From Fratercula arctica (Eukaryota > Chordata > Aves > Charadriiformes > Alcidae): a stretch of DNA of 64,000 bases. The translations under genes were made by a program, and so were the position numbers. The DNA is taken from contig CANTUZ010000012.1 in assembly GCA_947846985.1 (NCBI GenBank), positions 24,142,135-24,206,134 of the forward strand, read 5' to 3'. Below are positions 30,659 to 42,849 of the stretch, one piece after another (positions within the stretch are counted from its first letter, which is position 1; each line of letters opens with the position of its first letter). Below the pieces are notes generated by a model. The model worked only from the letters and a program-made list of their open reading frames with translations. It was not told the origin of the DNA and searched no databases.

Positions 30659-33600
30659 CTAATAAAATAAGAAACATTAATAAGCAAATTTTGTGAACCC
30701 ACAATATTATAAATTCCTAGAGTGCATTTTAAACCAGATGATAGGATTACTATCACACTAGATACCAGCATTTCAATAAGAAATTATTATTTCACAGAAA
30801 GCCAAAGTAAGTCTTGAACTGAACCAGGGAAGAAAATGTTTTATCAGACTTATACTATGGACCTGGAATTCCGCCATAGTTTTACACGTTGGAATATAGT
30901 TGCTCTCTCCTGACTATGGAGGCACTAGAGCCATCCTAGAATGCCCAGAGTCCTTGTGTGAACTTCTTTATATGGCTACCTGATGGACATTATAAGAATG
31001 GTGTTTAAATGATATATGAAAATAATCCAAAGTGCATTTATTTAAGAGAGGGAACCACAGTGTAGTAACTATGTATTGAATTTCAGCTGCACTACTTGTA
31101 TGAGAGGAACACTATACAAGTTAATTTGTATATTGAGTCTTTTTCTTCCCCATTGCATTTACAATTTACATACTGGAAGAATATCCTTGATATGTGCAAC
31201 TGGATGTCAAACCCATCTCACTGATTGCTTTCAGAGATACTGTGTAGTTGGTGCCGCATGTGATGCATCCCAGGAGACAGTAGTTTTGAAGAGTGTGACA
31301 CTTCGCCTGTCCTTTTGGAGACTCCAGTGCTGTTACATACGTCTGCGCACCCATCCCAACAGACCAGCTGATATTTGTTACAGACTGTGTCACTTGAGTT
31401 AGTATCAGCTCATTAGGGCAACAAGGAGCTTAAAAAGAACAAAAAATAGAGCAGTCAATTCTATTATGTACTTGGAAAATGGAAGGTATTTTGGGGGGTT
31501 GCAACTAGAATAGTACATGATCAACAGTAAAGGAATGAAGACGTATACTTTTCAGGCAAACATTAGCATGCTGAAAAATACTTGACTATTCTGGCAAGCT
31601 TCTAATAAACAAAATATCAATATAAAATCAATTTTTCTATAACAGTGAGTTATAACCCTGGAATTATTATAAGATGATTGTTCACCAACATACTAAAAAT
31701 TACTAAAATTTGTCATCAGAATCAGGGTAGATCTGTAGGGTCCATCTCTACCCCTCAAGTCATATAGCTCAGTCCAGCTCTGTCTCTGTTTAAAGTCTCT
31801 TCCTCTACAATGTAAAATGACTGCAGCCAAACTGCCTGTTAAAAATAGATCCTCATGTATATTAATCTCTGAACTGTGCCTGGGAATTCTCTGGGTCAGT
31901 GGCACAGGACAAAACTCTGATAGCAAATTAATAGCAGGAATGGTGGGTAGGATGTGCTTTAATTTCTTCTTCACACTATTTGTTGACATGGACATCACCA
32001 CATTGCCTCTCCCAGTAATATTAAAAGTCAAATACATTAGTGGATTATGTTATTATATTTTAGTTAGCTGTGCCAGATGATAACTGGTTGCTTCTTAGCA
32101 ACGAATTACCTAAGGCTTCTCAGTATGAGCAAGTGCCAAGTGATCTTTCCTTCTCACACACACACAGATACATACACGTTTAAGCAGCAATAGATAGTAT
32201 GCATTGTACGCACACCTTGTAATTAAAAAAAAAAGCCAAAAACATAAGAGACATAGAACTATTTTAATATTATGCTGATAAATATTTTCCACTACATATA
32301 ATTCCCACGTACCTGTCTCTAAAGGGACACTGTAGCTTGGTAAGCTCTGTCCTGCTGGTGATCTTGCTATAGCACTAACAGAGAAAGCAGATCCACAGGG
32401 AAGATTAATTAAGGTACAGGAATTTCCAGAGCTTGTGCAATGCCAAAGTCCAGCCTCTCCTCTAGCAGTGACAATATACGTAGCTTCTTTGTTGTTAGAT
32501 TGCCAGTGCACACTGATTACAGAAAGAGTCTCCTTTGAGATATTTTTAATTTCAGGACTGCAGGGAGCTGAAATATTGCATATTAACAGTATTTAAACAG
32601 ATTGTTTATGCATAATATGTAAGTTACACATGAAAATTAAATTCCAGTTAGAACTGACAAACTACTTTGGAAAAGTATATGATCCTTAAATGTTTACTCC
32701 TGGTGAGAATTTAGAACTTGTGAAAGAACTGACAACATAAAGATTTTGCATACAAAACCAGAGACGAATTGTAAATCTGATTTTCAAAAACTTAGAGCTA
32801 CCAGAAGTGTTCAATCCAAATCTGTCTTTAGGTTCACGCTTACAGTACATTCCTAAAGGACTTCCATTACTTTTTTTTTTTTAATTTTTATCAGTTACAG
32901 TAACTTAGCATTCCAGTAATGCTTTTCATCCATGAATCACTGCAGTGTCTAACTAATTATTTCATAGAATCATAGAATTGCCTAGGTTGGAAGGGACGTT
33001 TCAGATCATCTAGTCCAACTATCAGCCTAACTGACAAAAACCATCACTAAACCATATCTCTAAGCACTACCTCTACCCGTCTTTTAAATACATCCAGGGA
33101 TGGTGCCTCAAACACTTTCCCGGGCAGCCTGTTCCAATGCCTAATAACCCTTTCAGTGAAGAAATTTTTCCTAATATCCAATTTAAACCTCCCCTGGTGC
33201 AACTTGAGGCCGTTTCCTCTTGTCCTATCACCTGTTACTTGGGAGAAGAGACCAACCCCCACCTCTCTACAATCTCCTTTCAGGTAGTCGTAGAGAGCGA
33301 TAAGGTCTCCCCACAGCCTCCTTTTCTCCAGGCTAAACAACCCCAGCACTTTCTTCTGCTAAAGGACAGTAAGAATGGTCATCATACCTGTTGCCACGCT
33401 CTTAGACGCACAGGACGTGTTGCTGCCCCTGGCCTCGCTGAAAGAATAGACCGTGATGTCGTAGCGGGTGTCGCACCGGAGAGCCGACAAGGTGCAGGCG
33501 GCGGCGGTGTGGTTGCAGAGCACCTCGCCGCTGCCGCCCCGCGCCCGGGTCGCGTACATTTCAGCACCGCGGACAGGCGCCCAGGTGACACGCAGGGTGT

Positions 33601-36600
33601 CGCCCGACACCACCGCCGCCCTGATGTCGCCGGGGCAGCAGGGTGCTGGGAACAGACCAGGCGGGGAGGGGAACTTGAACGTGAAGGGAAAACTGGCACG
33701 AAACCCAAGCGCCTTGTTTCATTTATCTACCCCTTCGTTCAGTACCTCTCCTTCCAAATCAACAGAGGGTATTCTAATGTACAGGTAAGACGTAGGAATT
33801 ACATACATCCTTGATTTAAAATGTCAAAGCATCTAGAAGTGAAATAACTCTAACAACGTTCTTCACAATTTCCCATTGAACTAATTTTTTTTTCATTTTC
33901 CAAATATGAAAACTCTCAATGAGGAAATTTAAGACTTTGGTATACCCTTCCCAAGGCAACAGAAAAAACCACAGGAATAGAATTCAAATGTTATGTCAAG
34001 ACTGTGTGTTGTAAGAATCATAAAATGGTGTGGGTTGGAAGGGACCTTAAAGATCATTTAGTTCCAACTCCCGGCCATGGGCAGGGACACCTCCCACTAA
34101 ACCAGGTTGCTCAAAGCCTCATCCAGCCTGGTCTTGAACACCTCCAGGGATGGGGCATCCACAGCTTCTCTGGGCAACCTGTTCCAGTGTCTCAGCACCC
34201 TCACAGGAAAGAATTTCTTCCTAATATCCAATCTAAATCTCCCCTTTTTCAGTTTAAATCCATTACCCCTTGTTCTATCACCACACTCCCTGATAGAGTC
34301 CCCCTCTACCTTTTCTGTAGACCCCCTTTAAGTACTGGAAGGCTGCTATAGGGTCTCCCTGGAGCCTTCTCTTCTCGAGGCTGAACAACCCCAACTCTCT
34401 CAGCCTGTCCTCATAGGAGAGGTGCTCCAGCCCTCTCATCATCTTTGTGACCCTCCTATGGACGCGTTCCAACAGGTCCATGTCCTTCTTATGCTGGGGG
34501 CTCTGGAGCTGGACACAGTACTCCAGGTGGAGTACATTCATATGTCCTTACTTGATGCTTGTGAATTGTTAAACTATTTCCAAGTTTGTAAGCATTTTGC
34601 TGCACTTGACTATGCAAGTTAAATTCAACTGCAATGTGAAGTGGTTCTTTTTCTCTGCCAACCTTTGTGTGTTTTGCCCAAAACTTGAATAAAAAAATAG
34701 AAGTTTAAGCCACTATCTTCCAATAAAAATGTCCAACCAGCCATAGCATAAACACAGTTAAAGGATCCAAAATGAATTTGCAAGAATACATTGCTACTTA
34801 CCAGTAGTGTAATTGAATACATCACCTAAAGGACTCTGCCCAGCCTTGTTATATGCAAAGACACTAATAAAATAAGTGAAGCCACAGTCCGATGGGAAAT
34901 GGCATTGAGTATGTGACGTGTTGCAGTGCACCTCCAGACCATCATCACTCTTCACAAAAACCACATAATAATGACCAAAATTGACGCTAGACCATGATAC
35001 CAACAACTGGCCAGGTTCATCCTCTTCAATTGATATATTTACTGGTGCACAAGGAACTCAAAAAAAATTAAAAAAAAAAAAGAAAAAGAAAATAATTGTA
35101 ATCAGAATATTTTCATTTGGAGACTAAAGGAAAATCAGGACTATATAAAATTATTCTACTCAGCCTGAACAGTTGTTCTGTCTTGTTCAAGAAAACAGCA
35201 ACTTAACTGCCTTTACAGAGGATGCTATTTACATTTAGATGAAAAGCGAGTATGATTTTTACAGAACAAGACAGATGCTACCTTCATGTTTTACAGAAAA
35301 GAGATCTGCTTACGGAGCCCCTGTGAACAAAACCAGTGGTACCAGGCAGTATTTCAAAAGGAACTGGCACAGTCTGTGCTCACAAATAGTAGTTTTGGAT
35401 GACAATCGGAATACTAGCTTGAATAAAGCCTTTATGTAAAAATCCTTTATACATTGGTATGAAACTCACTGGCTGTGTCTGAATAGAGCCGTCCTTTGCT
35501 CAGGTTTCCTTTCTGGTGGCATCCCAAAATGTCACATTAAACTGCGATCTCCATGGCTTTTGCTTAAATAACATTTACTTTCTTTCTAGTTCAAAAAGTT
35601 TAGCTTGCTGCTTTTAGAATGAGTATACATTGCTGAAGCAGTTGGCTGAGAAGATTACAGCCCACAGCTTAAAGGTTGTCTTTTGCTGAAGGCTCTCTCA
35701 CCCCACTAGATCCACCTCTGAGTTGCTCACATGGATGATCTCCAACTTGTATCAATGAGAAGTCAAAATAAGGCAGGTTATATCCAATAATTAAGTCAAT
35801 AATGTTGTGTCTTTAAGGTAGCACGTAATAACAGAAATGGTGTAGGTTTTGCTTACATGGACAGTTAATCTCACAGGTCAGGAAGCAATAACCTCTGACA
35901 TGGCAGTGGTGCTAAGCAGCTGAAACAAGCAGCCTTTTGTCCTGACAAAGCATGGTCTGTGACAATATCTTAAGTTAGTCTAGTGGTGCTACTTTAGCTG
36001 AATGTTGTTTTGTTGATCTCCTTTCTAACTAACAACTAGACTTAGCCTCAAACAGTTCTCAGCCTAGGGCCAGTACTTAACGCTACTTCCTCACTGATTT
36101 CTCCTAATCTATTTGTGAGAGACCTGCCACAGTAAGACAGATCTGTTATTCCTTACGTTAGTTTTACACTCAAAAAAATGACTTTAGAACAGGTACTTCT
36201 GGTAAGAGAAAAATGCAGGCTTACTGCTTCAGCCAACAATATATACATCATTACAAGTTTTTCTCCCAGAAATATGAAGAAAGTTTAGGCTATTATCCCT
36301 GAAACAGGAAGGTATATAGCACAGTTCATGCACGAATTTTACAAGCAGAAAGAACTATTTGAGAACCAGTCATGAACTGTAATTAATTTACATTTGAAAT
36401 TAAAGAAATGTATGTTAAAATGCCATAAGCTATATAAGGATCAATGACACATACTAGTTTTTAAGCTTACTGCATCAGTAGGTTTACTGGATCCAGCCTC
36501 ATTGTATGCTGTGACAGAAACATAATATTCAGAGCTGCACTGGAGCGATGGCACCATGCAGGAGGCAGAAGATGTGTTACACTTCAGTTTCAAGAGTCCA

Positions 36601-39600
36601 CTGGAGGCTGTCACACTGTAAGTTAGAGCTCCTTCTGTTGGCATCCAAGAAACAATAGCTCTTAAAGCACCACTATTAAAAGCCACTTGAACATCCACTG
36701 GTGTCTTAGGACCTACGGTATATCAGTTTGGAACACATAAATACAACTTAGCATATGGCCTACAGACATGATCTTTTTCATAACTTGCAAACTAAATACA
36801 ATTTTTGTGGTGCAGAGCTTACCCTCATTCATATTAAAGTGACAATTTTTTAAAGAAATAGTTCTGGTTGTACACCATCGCAAAGCTTTCTGTTGAAACT
36901 CCTTGCCTTATTTGAATATTTGGGTCTCACAATTAAAAAAATCCTCAAATCAGTCTAAGCTTGTGTAATCCTTACTGAGGCTTCTCCTAGGTACAACTTT
37001 AGTGGTAGTTAACGGTATCTTTGCCTCAGTAATAGTCATTAAACATAGCCATGTCACCTGAGCTTTCCTGAACTTTGAGATGGGGTAAATATTATAGGAT
37101 CCGAAAATCTACCCAATGTATCTTTAAAAAACATAAAACAATCACATATACACAGAAATACTTCCCAGTATATCTTTTTTTATCTTTTTTTTTTTTTAAT
37201 GCTTACTTGGTTACAGAAAAGAAAATTTCTTACTTGTTCTTTGGTTATATGTGAAATCATCTCCAGGGATCCCATTGACATTCCAGGCATATGCCTTGAT
37301 AGTATAGAGAGTTCCTGGATCTAGATTTGTAAATATCAAGGAGGTATTGGTGGTGTTCTCCTTCAGCATTCTGCCCAAACCATCTGATCTCATGAGGGAC
37401 ACAGAGAATCCAGCTGCCATATACACAGCCTTCCAGCTCACAGCAATGGAGTCACAACTCGGAGAACTAACAGACAGAACCGGAGCAGCCAGGACTGTTG
37501 AAAAAGACCAGCAAGTGACCTCTTGGTTTTTCAGTAATACTGTTTGAAAGGGCCAAATTTGAAATGAATACACACAAACAACAATCACCAAACTCTGAGA
37601 GACAAATTCAGTGACAACAAAACCAAAAATAAATTAATGCAAGACTGACAGCATAAATACAGAAACTGATTGCTGCATCCATTATGGTATTACAGGTTTC
37701 GTAAAATGAATGTAACTCATACACAAAGTATGAAAGGTTGAGTGTGTACAAGACTGAAAATCATGAAGAAGATACTGCATTTCCTGTCCTCTATGTTTTG
37801 CATTGTCTTATTTTATAGTTTCAGTTGTTTCTTCATTTCTTCCATTCCCTCAAGTTATGTCTGTTGTTAAAATAAAATTTGATTTTGTTAAAATAGAATA
37901 CATATAATCATATAAATGCTAGTAAAACTTCCTATTAAGCATTTAACTTACAGTACTGTCAAAGTAAACCATTAATTCGGACTCTTGTCCTGGTCATTAA
38001 GTCAGATGGCTGAATTCTAGTCCTCAAAAACTGAAAGGAGAGTGTGATCAATACAATTTAAAATACAAGAATATAATAATTCAGTACTGGTACATGCCTG
38101 GGTTATACTGTTTGTTTCTGTTCAAATAAATAAACAAATAAAAAGGATGCTTGCGTAAATGCTTTATACTATAACAACATTACAGAATTTGAAATAAGAC
38201 TTCAAAAGTCCACCTGTTTTTGCTTTTCTGAAAGGTGAAGGCTGGCTTTTTCCTCCTGAATTTATAGATCTGATAGTGATTCTGTACAAGGTGGCAGGTT
38301 TCAGTCCCGTCACTGTGCCTGGAGAATTTCTAACTACAGTTTCAGTGAAGGAATCGACATCTTGTGCAGTCAGCAGATAACTAGTAGCCCCAGGTACCGC
38401 TCTCCATTCCACTGTGATACTGTTGCTAAGTTTTGAATAAGCTTGCTCAACAACAGGTATGTCTGGAGCTAAAACAGAAACAACGATAAACATATTGAAG
38501 TTGGGGAACTCAGCCCTGTGAAACGCTAAGTGCTCTGAACTTTTAACGAAGACAAAGTGTAGGACAAACGGCCCACTCTTTCTATGAATGTTTAAGTTAA
38601 ATGAAGTTTAAATGAACAACAACATAGACAGAATCTTCAGATATTGTAGACCAACTTTCATCTTTCAATAAAAATATTCTAGTACCCTTGAAATCACTAC
38701 TGAAAATGACCATTCTTTAACCTAGGTTGTGCTGAGAGGTCTCTTGTTTGTCTTGCTCTAAAGACAATGAACTACACTGGATGTTTATAGAAAGCAATGT
38801 GCAAAGCAAAATATACAAAGAAGAAGAAGATGTTTATACAAAGCAGCCTGACATAGGATGCTGAATCTTAGGCTTTTCTGTAACAGAGCAACGTACAATA
38901 ATTTAGTTTGGAAGGGACAATGGGAAGTTATCTTATCCAATGCCCTGCTCAGAGCAGACATACTTAGATATACAATAACATGACACATCAAATACTGTAA
39001 TTAAATGCTTTTCTATTATGCTGTGCTGCAGGCCATTCAGAAAGAGCTCCTGTGTACTGCTCTTCTGTACTACACTCACAAAAGTAACTACAGAGGGTGT
39101 ATTTCTTAACCACAATTAATTTATGTTCAGTGATCAAGATTTTCAGACTAGGATCAGCATATGTAAAGCAAGTCTATATATTGCAAGGCTGCAAAAGACT
39201 CAGTAGAAGAGAAAAAAAGACAAAATGAAGGTGTATCCCACCTAAAATTTAGAAAAGGAATGAAAAAGTATTTGGGACAAAAGTATGAGCCTTGAGGCAA
39301 ACTTATTTATAGCAAGGCAGCTAATTTGGGATTTCAGAGATCCTAGCAAGTATTATAGAGTTATACAACTCCTGAGCATTATGTTTGCTCCCTTAGTCCC
39401 AAGCATTTTCTCATTCAGCTGTAGTAAGACACCATCTTTTGCCCCATTTGTAAAAATGGCAACATATATTCTATATGACCATGCCTATGGAACATCCACA
39501 GGTGTGTTTTTTGCGATCTTTGAGCAAGCTATTGCACTATGATTTTTTTTCTTTTAAAATATTGTCTTTAGTAACAATTCATAGAAATTTCTGTGCAGGA

Positions 39601-42232
39601 AATCCTGGTGCAAGTCTAAGGGAGTTGTTGACTAACAGTCAAGCAGAGAATATATAGCACATGATTTATATCAGAAATAAATTACAGAACATTAATCATT
39701 AATATCTGTCCTCCCACAACTAAGCTAGCAATATAAGTTTTTTTATACTTATCAAGATAAACACTACTGCTTTTATATTTTCAATTTTTATTGTAATAAT
39801 TACTTTTGCAAGAAACAAATTATACTGGAAAAACAATGGCTATTTCTAAAAATTATGAGTCAAATTATCAATTAAACAGAATTTGAACAGAATATTTTTT
39901 CAATTACATTTCAGCGATGAAAGAAAAAAGCACTTCTGTTTATGTAGATTCTTCTTCAATGTCCCTCAATGACTTATATGCTGCAAGTCCTTTTGTGAAT
40001 GAAACAAAAATACCGTTTAGCAGTATCAGTACTGAAAAATGTGAATAGCTTCACATCTGCATTTGTCATGAAAGGGGAGGTGACTTGAAAAGCTGCAGTC
40101 TGAGCAAGCTGTTCATGGCAGGTCAGGGAAACATATATATTAAAAGAACGCAGAGGGGCAAAGGAGCTAATCATTCTAATATTGAACTCGGTCGGAGAAC
40201 CAGCAAAAGGCTTCAACAGGAATGGCAGCTATTCGCTACCAGTACAATGAAACAAGAAGGATAAAATCCCAGTCCTACTATAATCCCAATCCCCTATAAT
40301 TTTCCAGTCAATGGAAATTATACTTCACAAAGTTTCTCTTACTAACCTGTTGACTGCATAATCTGTGTTTCTGCAAGAATAAGTCCATTCTCGTCAATGG
40401 CTTCTGCTTGTATAGCATAAATAGTATTGGGAATTAATGAAGTTAGAGTTCCTTTCAGTGTAACATCACTAAAATGAGACAGTAATGAATGGTCTACAGT
40501 ATTCACAGCGGTAGCTGTGACTCTGTAAGAAGAGGCTCCTGAAAACCTGGGCCATCTGAGATAAATGCTTCGTGATGTCACATCGTATATAGACACAGAG
40601 AAACCTAAAAAAAAAAATCATTATCAAAAAAACACATTTCAGTCATTCCTGAATTTAGTCAAGTCTTGACAAGAAGATTGTTCAGTGCCTTATCAAGAAT
40701 CTACATGACCTAATTTTCAGATGATAGGCATTCCACTGAATTTGGAGTGCTATTTCCCTTGTTCGCTTTTGTAATCCATGAATTACTGTAATAACTGCTG
40801 CTTGTTCTTATAATATCATGTTGTGATGATGGCTGTTTTTCTTAAAACCCCCATATGCTGTAGTCTAATTATTTTAAAAAATACTGGGTATTATCCGTAT
40901 GTGAACATAAAACCAGCATCAACAGTATTCCACACAGGAATAGGATCAAATGCTTGTTTTGCAAATCATGAAAAGAATATGCTATAGTAAGTGTTCAGAT
41001 ACTGTAACAACATGTCTGCAACGATTAAGCATTTAAGACTGTTGACAGCACAGTATATGCAGGAGCATGTACTATCACCAGAGAATGAATGCATTCTGAG
41101 GGCATTTCTTGTAGTCTTGCATTCCTCATATTTTAAACTAGTCAGTATTCCAGTTAAAGGCAATAGGAGCTGTAAGCAGAAAATATGAGATTGAAGAAAG
41201 TATAAAATGTTGTAAAACATTGGAAATATTTGCGCTTGGGACATCATGCTTCTTCTGGTGTGTTCTGGAGGTTTTTTTGGGGTGTGTGTGGTTTTTTTAA
41301 ATTTAATTTAATTTTATTAAAAGATACAACAATTGATTGGGTGCAAACATGGGACAGTTTGGATGTCATTTGTAGCACAGTTATGTAGGTAACGAACAGC
41401 ACAATTTGTGCAGCTGAGCGTTCTCCCTGGTTCACGCTGGTGTCAAGGCATAAGTCCTCTGCCAGAATCTTTTGCGAGTGCCCAACAGAATTAGGACTCC
41501 TAAAAATGAGGTTTAAAATTTATAAAGATATCAGCATAGATTTTTTTAAAGCTCAATCAAAGTTGAAAACCATTTTTGTTTATAAAGGTGTTAGAACTTA
41601 CAGAATGTTTATTAGAAATCACACATGTGTGTGTTCTCTTCAGACCCATTCAAAAATAAGCAGCCAAAACCAAAATACCATTTTGAAGATTTACCTGTGT
41701 TAGCTGAAAAGATCTGAAAAGGAAGATGCAAAAAAAATTAGAAATACAAAATGAAATATTTTATTTGGAAAATTAAAAAAAAATAATGTTAGTAACAACA
41801 ACAACTTAAAATACTACATTTTTAAACACATTTTACTGATATCATATATTTGCTCAGATTCTTTTAGCACGTAAAGTTATGCAACCAATGAGATTCAGTA
41901 GATGTATGCAGATTGTACTACTTCATCTTCCTCTCTGAATGTGCCTATTGATCCCGTTTTCAGTTGCTGACAGACTTCAAAAGTCCTAATATACTATTTT
42001 ATTTTTCAGTCACTTGTAAACACTGTAAAAGCGTAATAGTAACCAAACATGAATGTAGAAGTGGGTGTCAGGTAGTCTCCACCTTAGCTTTTAGTCTACT
42101 TTTTTACTATAAAGAGTACAATATCATTCATGAAAATAGTTTTAAAGCAAATGAATTAGGTGCACTCACCATTTCCAGGCAGCTGAAAAGCAGTCCGATA
42201 AATATTAATGATTTACTTTTTGCACCGCACAT
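30398..42232 (-). CDS. FNDC7: FNDC7, fibronectin type III domain-containing protein 7 (11 exons, last exon uncertain)
   Basis: Eleven exons on the minus strand join in frame into about 799 residues: 42232-42170, 41713-41695, 40604-40347, 38468-38214, 37494-37234, 36712-36455, 35056-34802, 33645-33388, 32567-32313, 31428-31174, 30658-30398. The first two encode a signal peptide (hydrophobic [14 protein letters not shown], likely cleavage near FSA-NTG), so the protein is probably secreted or extracellular. Each of the nine others encodes one FN3 module of 85-87 residues and is phase 1 on both sides. Modules 1-3 have almost no Cys, while modules 4-9 carry three or more, often with a PC.P start and a C(N)T...C...C core. 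No transmembrane segment was seen. Function is poorly known. The assignment rests on domain layout plus the STXBP3/PRPF38B neighbourhood. Confidence 0.9.
31174..31428 (-). CDS. FNDC7: FNDC7 FN3 module 8
   Basis: 255 nt, acceptor TTCTTTTTAAG, donor GTATGT. It starts [10 protein letters not shown] and contains [20 protein letters not shown] and [13 protein letters not shown]. Cys-rich. Confidence 0.9.
32313..32567 (-). CDS. FNDC7: FNDC7 FN3 module 7
   Basis: 255 nt, acceptor ATATTTCAG, donor GTACGT. It starts [10 protein letters not shown] and contains [20 protein letters not shown] and the [13 protein letters not shown] strand. Four cysteines. Confidence 0.92.
32962..33352 (-). mobile_element. 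CR1 LINE fragment (3' part)
   Basis: Minus-oriented, 5'-truncated CR1 copy inside an FNDC7 intron. Its 3' end is the TTCATAGAATCATAGAATTG block. The minus-strand frame encodes the C-terminal reverse-transcriptase region (for example [14 protein letters not shown] and VIRHWNRLP). Confidence 0.93.
33388..33645 (-). CDS. FNDC7: FNDC7 FN3 module 6, CpG-dense exon
   Basis: 258 nt, acceptor TTCCCAG, donor GTATGA. It starts APCCPGDI and contains [20 protein letters not shown] and the [12 protein letters not shown] strand. Its composition is strikingly CpG-rich compared with all the other FNDC7 exons. A CR1 fragment ends about 35 bases from its donor. Confidence 0.9.
34014..34531 (-). mobile_element. 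CR1 LINE fragment (3' part)
   Basis: A second minus-oriented CR1 copy in the adjacent FNDC7 intron. It starts GAATCATAAAATGGTGTGGG. The minus-strand frame has [20 protein letters not shown] then [14 protein letters not shown]. Confidence 0.93.
34802..35056 (-). CDS. FNDC7: FNDC7 FN3 module 5
   Basis: 255 nt, acceptor TTTTTTTGAG (unusual GAG), donor GTAAGT. It starts PCAPVNI and contains [20 protein letters not shown] and CNTSHTQC. Four cysteines. Confidence 0.9.
36455..36712 (-). CDS. FNDC7: FNDC7 FN3 module 4
   Basis: 258 nt, acceptor ATACCGTAG, donor GTATGT. Contains [20 protein letters not shown] and a CNTSSASC plus [17 protein letters not shown] core. Three cysteines; first of the Cys-rich modules. 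Confidence 0.92.
37234..37494 (-). CDS. FNDC7: FNDC7 FN3 module 3
   Basis: 261 nt, acceptor TTTTTCAACAG, donor GTAAGA. Contains [20 protein letters not shown] and the [16 protein letters not shown] strand. One cysteine. Confidence 0.88.
38214..38468 (-). CDS. FNDC7: FNDC7 FN3 module 2
   Basis: 255 nt, acceptor TTCTGTTTTAG, donor GTGGAC (off-consensus). Contains [20 protein letters not shown] and the [16 protein letters not shown] tyrosine-corner strand. No cysteine. Confidence 0.9.
38900..38960 (-). mobile_element. Possible decayed CR1 remnant
   Basis: TTTAGTTTGGAAGGGACAAT and the following TTATCTTATCCAATGCCCTG resemble the CR1 3' region, heavily mutated. It lies in the FNDC7 intron between modules 1 and 2. 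Confidence 0.45.
40347..40604 (-). CDS. FNDC7: FNDC7 FN3 module 1
   Basis: 258 nt, acceptor TTTTTAG, donor GTTAGT. FN3 strands are seen in [20 protein letters not shown] and the [12 protein letters not shown] segment. No cysteine. Confidence 0.85.
41695..41713 (-). CDS. FNDC7: FNDC7 19-nt microexon
   Basis: Between CTTTTCAG and GTAAAT, 19 nt encode IFSANT plus the first base of Gly. Its phases (0 in, 1 out) are exactly what is needed to connect the signal exon to the first FN3 exon. It completes the signal peptide cleavage region. Confidence 0.65.
42170..42232 (-). CDS. FNDC7: FNDC7 signal-peptide exon
   Basis: 63 nt from the ATG to a GTGAGT donor, phase 0. Encodes [20 protein letters not shown] then M: a basic n-region and hydrophobic core. 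An in-frame upstream ATG at 42322 would bury this signal, so the later ATG was chosen. Confidence 0.75.
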
Positions 42233-42849
42233 CTTGTCAGAGCTTTGTTCCAGCCTTCGCGGGGGGACGAGCTCAGGCCAATGCCTGCTGTCACTAGTAA
42301 TATTTTGTAGCGGTGCTGTCACCGTAGGTTCACTCCCTGGGACGAGCGGAGGTGGAGGTTGCCGTAGGGAGGCCCTCCTCCCTGCTGGACCACAGCCTGA
42401 CAGCCATCACCAAAGCCATGGTGGGATGAGTCCCACAGCATCGGAACTTCAAGCAGGCAGGTGGTGGGTTTTTTCCCTTCTGTTACAGGATGCAGTTTCT
42501 GTATTGCTTATATGAGATTCATAAAGTAATTAAGCCCAATGTAAATTCGAAATCTGCTGTTCATCTTCTTGCCTATTGCCATTTTTGTCCACTTACAAGG
42601 ATCTTTTTTTCTGTCAGGAATGCTGCCCTCGTCGTACTGCCCGTTGAATGGAACGCTGCCATACCGACTGGGAAACCGTAGACCGAGAAATTTTCCTCTC
42701 ATTTCTTTGCAATTCGTACCAGCTGCTGGTTCCCCTTTGACAACACGCCTTTGTGCCTTCGAACTGTAACTTCTGACAGGCGATTTTAGGTGTCAAGCGA
42801 CGGTATCTTCCTATGAACCGATAGCACTTTCTTCGGTGGCTTACACGAA

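Noticed and set aside
31817..32080. An 87-residue plus-strand frame in the FNDC7 introns
   Set aside because: No family resemblance, no CpG promoter, and antisense to an AT-rich intron.
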